From contig CAJJMF010000061.1 in NCBI GenBank assembly GCA_905192805.1, forward strand, positions 1 to 12,645: DNA of 12,645 nucleotides, read 5' to 3'. Position 1 is the stretch's first letter, and every line of letters starts with the position of its first letter. A program made the translations under genes and the position numbers. Below, in pieces: positions 1 through 5,392 of the stretch. A model generated the notes under the pieces. It searched no databases. It saw only the letters and a program-made list of their open reading frames with translations, and had not been told where the DNA came from. This DNA is from an uncultured Sutterella sp. GTDB taxonomy: Bacteria > Pseudomonadota > Gammaproteobacteria > Burkholderiales > Burkholderiaceae_F.

Positions 1-118
1 GAAAGACTAATTCCGCTCTCCCACCAATCTTGCCCTCTCCTGTAAAGACCCTCTCATCATTAGATCTACATCAATAGATGAGTGGATTTTTCGCCATTAG
101 GGTTTTCCATCATGTTTA

Positions 119-172
119 ACGTACCTACGTAAAAAATCCTCCCGATCACCCCCATCGACGACGTAGGTACGT
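119..172. promoter_or_regulatory. Paired 12-bp dyad, candidate operator of the tra operon
   Basis: ACGTACCTACGT (119-130) and ACGTAGGTACGT (161-172) are exact reverse complements. Each is itself a dyad: ACGTA and TACGT around a central CC or GG. The two centres are 42 bp apart, four turns of B-DNA at 10.5 bp per turn, so a regulator bound at both would sit on the same face of the helix. Two symmetric sites in phase upstream of the first gene suggest a cooperative DNA-binding protein, such as a ribbon-helix-helix or helix-turn-helix regulator; the protein is not in the window. The pair could also fold as a 12-bp stem with a 30-nt loop in RNA or single-stranded DNA. The repeat is seen directly; the operator role is inferred. 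Confidence 0.6.
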
Positions 173-219
173 AGTGGACCACGCATTTTCGCTCAAAACG
201 CCCCATTCACCACTATTTA

Positions 220-287
220 TTTCTTCAAGAAAAAGTGATAACGTTGATTTCGCGTCGCGCGAAAGGACCTTTTTAAAACACCGGTGT
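220..287. repeat. Cluster of three perfect palindromes
   Basis: Three dyads lie within 68 bases: TTTCTT-C-AAGAAA at 220-232; TTTCGCG-TCG-CGCGAAA at 248-264 (7-bp arms, 3-nt loop); and ACACCGGTGT at 278-287 (10-bp perfect palindrome). AAAGG-A-CCTTT at 262-272 overlaps the end of the second, and a T-run (270-274) follows. The middle one could be a stable small hairpin in RNA or single-stranded DNA. They lie about 100-165 bp before traA, where a promoter and its operators are expected. They could also be part of a transfer origin or an attenuator, for which I see no specific signature. Confidence 0.5.
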
Positions 288-384
288 CCTTAGCGTTCAC
301 GTGTGGAATGCGTGTGTTGACTGGGTCCATGCGTACTCCCCATGACCGACTCGACTCAGACCGTTTTTTTGGAGGAGACTTCCA

Positions 385-696
385 ATGAAGACACCGCTCA
401 AAACGACTCTCACGCGACTCAATCGCTTTTCGATTGGTCTGAGCGTCCTCTTTTTGTCGGGCTACGCCCATGCGCTCGACCATACCAACGATTTTGAATC
501 GCTCTACAGCCAACTCTTTGATTGGGCGAGTGGCACCTTAGGTCGTTCCATTGCCCTGGTGTTTTTGCTCGTGGGCTTAGGCATTGGCGCGATTCGTGGC
601 TCCATCATGGGTGCGGTCGTCTGTATCGCGTCCGCCTTAGCGCTCGTCGTGGCGCCTGCCGTGGTGGACTCGATCTTTAACGTCACCGCGGGCTAA
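385..696 (+). CDS. traA: F-type conjugative prepilin, TraA-like
   Basis: Likely the pilin subunit of the conjugative pilus, a small two-helix inner-membrane protein extracted and polymerised by the transfer apparatus. The 103-residue product has a basic N-terminus, a hydrophobic signal core (about residues 15-27) and a good signal-peptidase site, AHA followed by LD (after residue 30). The mature form would be 73 residues, close to the ~70 of F pilin. Two hydrophobic stretches (about 55-69 and 75-93) are separated by a short loop with Arg and Ser, as in TraA/VirB2 pilins. The ATG has a strong ribosome-binding site, GGAGGAG at 371-377, 7 nt upstream. It is first in the operon and followed at once by traL, which supports the call. 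Pilins are poorly conserved, so assignment rests on size, topology and position. Confidence 0.82.
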   Translation: MKTPLKTTLTRLNRFSIGLSVLFLSGYAHALDHTNDFESLYSQLFDWASGTLGRSIALVFLLVGLGIGAIRGSIMGAVVCIASALALVVAPAVVDSIFNVTAG

Positions 697-725
697 CGCT
701 CGTGGGATGGCTGAGGGAGCTAACC

Positions 726-1004
726 ATGGCACTCAACGGTGTGCACGTTCCCAATGGGCTTGACGATGCCCCACGATTTCTCTTTTTTACGCTCGATGTG
801 ACGCTCGTGTTCATCACGATTTTGATGATGGGCGCCATCACGAACCACCTGCTACTCGGAGCAGTAGGCGGCATCGTGGCGGGCTATTGGTTCAATAAGA
901 GTGTCGGGGAATTGAAGGGCTTAATGGCGCTCGCGCACTGGTACTTAGGGCTAGCACCCTTGCGACGTATCCCGAAAAGCTACCGCCGTGTGTTTTTGGG
1001 CTAG
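726..1004 (+). CDS. traL: Type IV secretion pilus assembly protein TraL
   Basis: TraL is a small inner-membrane protein needed for assembly of F-type pili, comparable in place to VirB3. The ATG at 726 is chosen over an in-frame GTG at 702 because GAGGGAG (713-719) lies 6 nt before it; this gives 92 residues, about the size of F TraL (91). The sequence shows the family pattern: a short polar start with PxxLDDxPR-like character (residues 8-16), two consecutive hydrophobic segments (about 17-35 and 37-49), and a C-terminal part rich in aromatic and basic residues ending in RRVFLG. It starts 29 nt after the traA stop and is presumably translated from the same message. Unlike most genes here it carries no extra sequence. 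Confidence 0.9.
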   Translation: MALNGVHVPNGLDDAPRFLFFTLDVTLVFITILMMGAITNHLLLGAVGGIVAGYWFNKSVGELKGLMALAHWYLGLAPLRRIPKSYRRVFLG

Positions 1005-1015
1005 CGTCGCACCCC

Positions 1016-1044
1016 TTGACTTCGTTTGGGTCCGTTTCCTTAAT
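1016..1044 (+). promoter_or_regulatory. Candidate internal sigma-70-type promoter before traE
   Basis: TTGACT (1016-1021, five of six consensus -35 bases) is followed after exactly 17 bp by CTTAAT (1039-1044, four of six -10 bases). It begins 12 nt after the traL stop and would give a leader of nearly 300 nt before traE. The -10 lacks the important A at its second position, so strength is doubtful. This is a pattern match only. Confidence 0.35.
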
Positions 1045-1210
1045 GCGCTTTTCCTGCGTGTCCTCGTGACGCATGAAGCGAAACGTTAAACCACCAACAT
1101 GACGATGGACCGCCCGGTGGCCTCCCCCGGCGCCTAGGCGAATGGGGTGGCAATGCTCAGGGTGGGGAGTGAGCGGTCTGTCGCCTCCTCCCCCTGAACC
1201 CACGTCTTCC

Positions 1211-1229
1211 CGTTACGCTTCGGGTGACG
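1211..1229 (+). other. UUCG-tetraloop RNA hairpin in the traE leader
   Basis: CGTTAC (1211-1216) pairs with GTGACG (1224-1229) with one G-U pair, and C1218/G1223 close a TTCG tetraloop, the very stable cUUCGg cap, with G1217 bulged. It is followed by TTGT rather than a T-run, so it is more likely a stability or processing element than a strong terminator. Confidence 0.5.
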
Positions 1230-1343
1230 TTGTATAAGGCAGGTCAGGGCCAACGCGAAACGCTTGCCGCACAACGCGTGCGTTTCAGCCTAATCGACGC
1301 GCGTCCCTGTGCCGATGGTTAATGACATTCTCGGGAGGTTATC

Positions 1344-2069
1344 GTGGCGAATCGATCGTCGTTGAACCCTAGGCTCACTCACGCCCCTACGTCGGGCACG
1401 AGCACACCCCAGACTCAGGGGAGTGCGACCGCTCCTCACCCGCTTTCCCGAGCCTCGTCATCGGTGGGCCTTGTGGCCCCGTCGGCCTTAGAGCGCCTCG
1501 GCATCAAACAGACCTTTGTCACCTTAGCGGGCGTGTCGCTTCTCACCAACGTTCTCTTAGCCACGGCACTGATCGCCATGAGTGGGCGCACGCAAACGAT
1601 TTTGCTTCCTTCCATTTTGACCCCGTCCACCGAAGCGTGGGTCTTCACGGGTGAGAAACCCAATACGGCGTATTTAAGCAAAATGGCAGCCGACGTCCTC
1701 ACTCGACTCACGAATGTGACGCCCGAAACGGTCCAAAAAAGCCATCAAATTTTGCTTAAACTCACCCATCCAACGCTCTTTGGTGCCTTAGAGCGGGATC
1801 TGTTGCGTGAAGAGCGCCAGATTGTCGCGGGGCGCCTCTCAACGTACTTCACCCCACGACGCTTTGTGGTGTATGAGTCGGAGCTGCGTGTTGAAGTGGA
1901 AGGCCAATTCATTGTGCTCGCGAACGATACCGTGTCGCGTAGCGAATCCCGCACCTTTACGCTCGGCTTTGAGTCCGTCGCCGGACAACTCTTTTTGACC
2001 GAATTAACGCAGCGCGAGAGCGCAACGAAAAACGCAGGGAAATCCGCCCCCAACGCCCCGCCCTCCTAA
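1344..2069 (+). CDS. traE: Type IV conjugative transfer system protein TraE, with N-terminal extension
   Basis: TraE is an inner-membrane, VirB8-like pilus assembly protein with one N-terminal transmembrane helix and a periplasmic domain. The start is GTG at 1344, with GGGAGG at 1333-1338, 5 nt upstream. The 241-residue product has a polar, Ser/Thr/Pro-rich N-terminal part (1-55) not found in F TraE (about 188 residues), then a transmembrane helix (about 58-80) and the TraE domain (about 85-225). Family signatures include YLSKMAADVLTRLTNVTPET (110-129), a STYFTPRRFVVY segment, and a central strand pattern ending in GQLFLTELT near 214-222. The short C-terminal tail is polar and Ala/Pro-rich. 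It lies between two long non-coding gaps, so its expression may be set apart from traA-traL. Confidence 0.93.
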   Translation: MANRSSLNPRLTHAPTSGTSTPQTQGSATAPHPLSRASSSVGLVAPSALERLGIKQTFVTLAGVSLLTNVLLATALIAMSGRTQTILLPSILTPSTEAWVFTGEKPNTAYLSKMAADVLTRLTNVTPETVQKSHQILLKLTHPTLFGALERDLLREERQIVAGRLSTYFTPRRFVVYESELRVEVEGQFIVLANDTVSRSESRTFTLGFESVAGQLFLTELTQRESATKNAGKSAPNAPPS

Positions 2070-2081
2070 AGCGAGCAGCCT

Positions 2082-2102
2082 GACGAGGGATCCTTCCCCG
2101 TC
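2082..2102 (+). other. Intercistronic hairpin after traE
   Basis: GACGAGGGA (2082-2090) and TTCCCCGTC (2094-2102) form a 9-position stem with one mismatch and one G-U pair around a 3-nt loop, 12 nt after the traE stop. No T-run follows, so it would not be a classical rho-independent terminator; protection of the 3' end of upstream RNA is possible. Confidence 0.45.
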
Positions 2103-2179
2103 GTGAGACCCTAAGGGCCGGCACCCACTCGCCACCCCCACGCGAACGCTCTTTGGCGACATGCCACATCCCGGAACCC

Positions 2180-2291
2180 CTGAAAACGGGCGTTCTCACG
2201 GTAGGCACGCTCACTCTTATCGCGTTCACGTGTTCTTCGATGTGCTAAAGGGTGACTGACTGTGCCCTCTCTGAACCCCATTCGTTTTCAG
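2180..2291 (+). repeat. Long-range 9-bp inverted repeat in the traK leader
   Basis: CTGAAAACG (2180-2188) is the exact reverse complement of CGTTTTCAG (2283-2291), and two further G-U pairs could extend the stem inward. The 94-nt interior has no gene. The right arm ends shortly before the traK ribosome-binding site, so folding could bring distant leader sequence next to the start. A 9-bp match over this distance can occur by chance. Confidence 0.35.
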
Positions 2292-2318
2292 CCTGACCCC
2301 TGACCCAAGGAAGCTATC

Positions 2319-3389
2319 ATGACCAAACTCGAAAACCACGCTAACGCCCCCACGGCACGTGCTCAAGGCCCTGAAACCACGCACGCCTCCGATGCCCAAA
2401 CCCCAAACAATGAGCCCCGTGTGAGCCCGAGTGAACGCAAAGTGGCTACCCCTCACGCGTTACGCACGAAACCCTCCCCGATGCGCTTCACGCTCACCGA
2501 GGTGTTCTTTGCGGGCTGTGCGTCACTCCTGGGGCTCGCCCTCTTTTCGGTCGATGCGAGCGACGTGCGGGCTGAAGGCACTCCCATGGAAACCTACGCG
2601 GCGCCACAAAATGCCTATGCGCCCTATGCGCCCTATACGCCTTCTGCCCCTTATGGAGGTTACGGCAACTATGGCTACCCTGGCGACGCCCCAGCCCCCA
2701 CCCCTCCGCATCCTCGGTATCAGATCAAAACGAGTGCCCCGCTGCACTTTACGATTCCGCTCAACAAAACAACGATGATCACGGCCGAGGGCGACGAATT
2801 AAGTAATGCGCTTTACGACAACCGTACGGTAGAGGTCCATAAAGCCTCCGACAGTGGACGCATCTTCGTGATGCCCTTAGTGACGGGCCCCGTGGACCTC
2901 TTTTTAGCGACCCGCTCAGGGGGCTCCATTCATTTGGCATTGAACGTCACCGAGAACGCGCAAATGAAAAACATCATCTTGGCGCGAGAGGACTACCGGG
3001 CCGAAGTGCCCAACGAGGGGATGCGTAAACCCGCCGCCCGCACACTCACCACCGGGGAACACATCACGGACTTAAAACGCGCGCTGATGGCGATGGAAAA
3101 ACGTGACCCCGCGGTATTGACCGTCATCACCAAGGAAACGCCCTCGCCCGAAGTCGCCACCATTATCGAGCGGTTTCGCTCGCAATCGCCCTTAAAACCC
3201 CACGGCGTCACGTTGATGGGGAACGACCAGTTCACGGGCACCGAAGTCACCCTGTTGCACACCGGCACGCGCCCTGTCGTCTTAGACCCCTCGGCCTTTA
3301 CCCGCGGGGATATCGATGGGGCAGCGGTCGACAAACGACTGGTGCGCCCCGGCGAAACCGTCACGCTCTACGTGATTGAGCGCTATTAA
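2319..3389 (+). CDS. traK: Type IV secretion outer-membrane complex protein TraK, extended
   Basis: TraK is the secretin-like (VirB9-type) protein of the F-type core complex in the periplasm and outer membrane, binding TraV and TraB. ATG 2319 has AAGGAAG (2307-2313) 5 nt upstream. The product is 356 residues against about 240 in F. Residues 1-54 are a polar extension; 55-85 look like a signal peptide, with a hydrophobic stretch from about 62 and possible cleavage after VRA (85). Then comes a Tyr/Pro/Ala-rich segment (about 92-125), with 9-bp DNA repeats coding Y-A-P (2616-2642). The TraK domain (about 133-356) shows strand-rich sequence such as RTVEVHKASDSGRIFVMPL and ends in LVRPGETVTLYVIERY, typical of the C-terminal TraK domain. 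A start at Met55 would give a normal signal peptide but has no ribosome-binding site. Cys67 lies in the signal core and is not a good lipobox. Confidence 0.9.
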   Translation: MTKLENHANAPTARAQGPETTHASDAQTPNNEPRVSPSERKVATPHALRTKPSPMRFTLTEVFFAGCASLLGLALFSVDASDVRAEGTPMETYAAPQNAYAPYAPYTPSAPYGGYGNYGYPGDAPAPTPPHPRYQIKTSAPLHFTIPLNKTTMITAEGDELSNALYDNRTVEVHKASDSGRIFVMPLVTGPVDLFLATRSGGSIHLALNVTENAQMKNIILAREDYRAEVPNEGMRKPAARTLTTGEHITDLKRALMAMEKRDPAVLTVITKETPSPEVATIIERFRSQSPLKPHGVTLMGNDQFTGTEVTLLHTGTRPVVLDPSAFTRGDIDGAAVDKRLVRPGETVTLYVIERY

Positions 3390-3454
3390 CCGAGGGGCCG
3401 TGTTACGAACCCCGTACCCCGTTTTATGAGCACTTTACCCCTAGGGAGAACACC

Positions 3455-5305
3455 ATGAGCGCCTTACCCGATCGTGACGAATCCACACGCCCCGCAACGT
3501 CCACGCGCTTCACCACGGGGCTACGTCGCCCCAACACGGCCCGGCGTGGGGCGAGTCTTGCTGGCCGCGCAACCCCCGACGCACGGCGTTTGAAGTGGCT
3601 GCAGCGCACGCTTGCTGTCGGCGGTGGCGTCGCCCTGATTGCTGGGGTGCTCGTCTTTTTAAATCCCGCGGAGCGCGTCACCAAGGCCCCGAAGGAAACG
3701 CACAGTGCCCTCTCGCTCACCGACCCCACCGACGCCAAAGCCTTTAGTACCAAGATGAACGCCAAAGTGGCGGAATTGGAAGCACACGTCGAGGGGATGA
3801 CCACGCGCTTAACCACGCTCACGCGTCAAAACGATGCGCTCAATACGGCACTCGAAAAAACGCAAACCGAACTCAAAGCGGCGCTCGCGAAAAACGCACA
3901 AAACGACAAGAAAACCGAAGCCCTGATTGCGGAGCGGGTCGAAAAAGCCGTGGCGGAGGTGAAAGCGACGCTCGCCGTCACGGACGCCACGACACCCGCG
4001 GGCGAACTCACGAGTAGCGCCACGGGCGAAGCCGTGAGTCCTGAAGCGCGTGCCCGGGCTCAGGCACTCTTAGTGCAAAAGCGCAGTGCGAACCCCTGGG
4101 ACACGCCCTCGGGCGCAGGCGCACCAACGACAAGCCTCAATCCCAATCCAGCGGCGGGCCCCACGGGGGCCGCTAGCCCAGGCACCTTAACGAGTACGAC
4201 GACAGAGGCCTCAGGGCTCGACACCCACATGACCTTGTTAACGCTCCACTCGGACGCAGAAACGGCGACCCTCACGGCGACGTCAGGCTCACGATCGGGG
4301 GCCTACACCCGAGGCCGTGCTGCCGCCCCGGTGGGCACGACCACGACGCGAGGGGTCGTGAGTACGGGGACGCGCGTGCCCGGCCAAAACACCGGGCCTC
4401 AAGCCCCCTACTTTCAAGCAACGGGGGAACCCGGCGCCTCTCTAACGTGGAAAGTGGGCCCCAGCCCGATGCTTTCGCCCGACGCCCCCTTGCCCTTAAA
4501 CCGTGCCCAAGGGGCACAAAAGTACCTCCCTGCGGGGAGCTTTGTGAGTGGCACGCTCTTAACGGGCGTCTATGTCTTAACCGGCGGGAATGCGAGCGAC
4601 GCGCCCATGCCCGTCTTAATTCGCCTCACCGACCGGGCATTGCTGCCAAACGAAAACCAAAACGACATTGAAGGCTGTTTTGTGACGGGAGCTGCGACTG
4701 GGGACTTATCGAGCGAGCGCATCCAAATCCGTTTGGATCGCTTGGCGTGCACCCGCCGTGCGGGCGGGCACCTCGATATTAAAACGCAGGGCTACGTGGT
4801 GGGCGAAGACGGCAAAGTGGGCTTACGCGGGAAGTTGATTACGAGGAGTGGCCAAGCGATTGCCTCAGCCCTCTCGGTAGGCCTTTTGTCGGGCGTCGGG
4901 CAGGCGATGAGTTTATCGAGCCAAACAACGAGCACCTCGGCGCTTGGCACCCAAACGACCGACGTCACCAACGCCTGGATGAATGGACTCGGCAAAGGGA
5001 TGAGCAGTGCGATGAATCGGATTGTGGACTACTACCTCAAGATTGCCGACAAGATTTTCCCCGTGATTGAAGTCTCGAGTGGCCGCGCGGTGCACATCGT
5101 CTTTAGTCAAGGGGTGTTACTCGAAATGCCCCAGCACGAAGGCCTGCGGGTCACCAACCGCACGGAGGCCCCGGCCGGCATGGCTGCGGGCCGTGAAAGT
5201 GCGACCCAATACCTCCGCACGAATGCCCCGAGCGTCAATCCCGCGGGCGTGGGAGACCCAGGCACACCCCCACCCTCACGCACCCCGTGGGGCGGCACGC
5301 CTTAA
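3455..5305 (+). CDS. traB: Type IV secretion core protein TraB (VirB10-like)
   Basis: TraB spans the periplasm, anchored in the inner membrane and contacting the TraK-TraV ring. ATG 3455 follows AGGGAG (3443-3448) by 6 nt. The 616-residue product (F TraB about 475) has a basic cytoplasmic start (1-52, many Arg), a transmembrane helix (about 53-70), a coiled coil (about 100-175), a long Gly/Pro/Thr/Ala-rich linker (about 180-350) and the C-terminal TraB/TrbI beta-barrel domain (about 357-560). Clear family motifs are YLPAGSFVSGTLLTG from 357, GCFVTGAATGDLSSER from 407, a second Cys at 432 and GYVVGEDGKVGLRGKL. Cys408 and Cys432 are placed like a conserved pair. The C-terminal tail (about 563-616) is Pro/Gly-rich. 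The extra length lies mainly in the N-terminus, linker and tail; the barrel appears intact. Confidence 0.96.
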   Translation: MSALPDRDESTRPATSTRFTTGLRRPNTARRGASLAGRATPDARRLKWLQRTLAVGGGVALIAGVLVFLNPAERVTKAPKETHSALSLTDPTDAKAFSTKMNAKVAELEAHVEGMTTRLTTLTRQNDALNTALEKTQTELKAALAKNAQNDKKTEALIAERVEKAVAEVKATLAVTDATTPAGELTSSATGEAVSPEARARAQALLVQKRSANPWDTPSGAGAPTTSLNPNPAAGPTGAASPGTLTSTTTEASGLDTHMTLLTLHSDAETATLTATSGSRSGAYTRGRAAAPVGTTTTRGVVSTGTRVPGQNTGPQAPYFQATGEPGASLTWKVGPSPMLSPDAPLPLNRAQGAQKYLPAGSFVSGTLLTGVYVLTGGNASDAPMPVLIRLTDRALLPNENQNDIEGCFVTGAATGDLSSERIQIRLDRLACTRRAGGHLDIKTQGYVVGEDGKVGLRGKLITRSGQAIASALSVGLLSGVGQAMSLSSQTTSTSALGTQTTDVTNAWMNGLGKGMSSAMNRIVDYYLKIADKIFPVIEVSSGRAVHIVFSQGVLLEMPQHEGLRVTNRTEAPAGMAAGRESATQYLRTNAPSVNPAGVGDPGTPPPSRTPWGGTP

Positions 5306-5392
5306 GCCCCCATCATCCGCTCACCCTATAACCAACCGACAAAAGAAAGCAACGAACCGGAAACGACAACCATCACCCTAAGGACAAACAGC

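Larger units (their letters stand above)
1..384. other. Non-coding control region upstream of the tra operon
   Basis: No credible gene lies in these 384 bases: the frames are short and lack ribosome-binding sites. The stretch is more AT-rich than the genes after it and dense in symmetric sequence: two 12-bp dyads (119-130, 161-172) and palindromes at 220-232, 248-264 and 278-287, each listed separately. A weak hairpin near the left edge (CTCATC 52-57 with GATGAG 77-82, 19-nt loop, then five T at 87-91) might be the terminator of a gene outside the window, but the stem is short. A seven-T run lies at 364-370, just before the traA ribosome-binding site. TTGACT at 317-322 resembles a -35 box but has no good -10 at 16-18 bp. 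By position this should contain the main tra promoter and its operators; I cannot place the promoter with confidence. Confidence 0.6.
1005..1343. other. Long non-coding gap between traL and traE
   Basis: These 339 bases hold no credible gene. Forward frames are under 20 codons without ribosome-binding sites, and the reverse frame crossing it is Gly/His/Arg-rich and overlaps traL. F tra genes in this part of the operon are close together or overlapping, so the gap is unusual. It contains a candidate promoter just after traL (1016-1044), a 10-bp palindrome CGCCTAGGCG at 1131-1140, a UUCG-capped hairpin (1211-1229) and an inverted repeat GAAACGC/GCGTTTC (1257-1263 with 1280-1286). The right arm of the last runs into CAGCCTAA, resembling CGTTTTCAGCCTGA in the next gap. 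It may be a regulated or processed leader for traE. Confidence 0.6.
2070..2318. other. Non-coding gap between traE and traK with inverted repeats
   Basis: No gene is supported in these 249 bases. Just after the traE stop is a hairpin (2082-2102). A perfect 9-bp inverted repeat, CTGAAAACG (2180-2188) with CGTTTTCAG (2283-2291), encloses 94 nt and ends 15 nt before the traK ribosome-binding site. AACG-GG-CGTT (2185-2194) overlaps its left arm and would compete with it. No convincing promoter or T-rich terminator is visible. The traK ribosome-binding site is AAGGAAG at 2307-2313. Confidence 0.55.

Noticed and set aside
112..132. Six-codon leader-peptide-like frame overlapping the first dyad
   Set aside because: No ribosome-binding site and far from any structural gene start; very short frames occur by chance.
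364..370. Seven-T run as a rho-independent terminator
   Set aside because: No strong GC-rich stem lies directly before it, and it abuts the traA ribosome-binding site.
702..725. GTG start for traL giving 100 residues
   Set aside because: The ATG at 726 has GAGGGAG at the right distance and gives the normal TraL length; the GTG has no such site.
892..1203. 103-codon reverse frame across the traL-traE gap
   Set aside because: It overlaps the end of traL, is Gly/His/Arg-rich with no recognisable motif, and reverse frames like this are common in GC-rich DNA.
2481..2483. Met55 as the true traK start
   Set aside because: It would give a tidy signal peptide but has no ribosome-binding site, while 2319 has AAGGAAG. 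Kept as an open alternative only.
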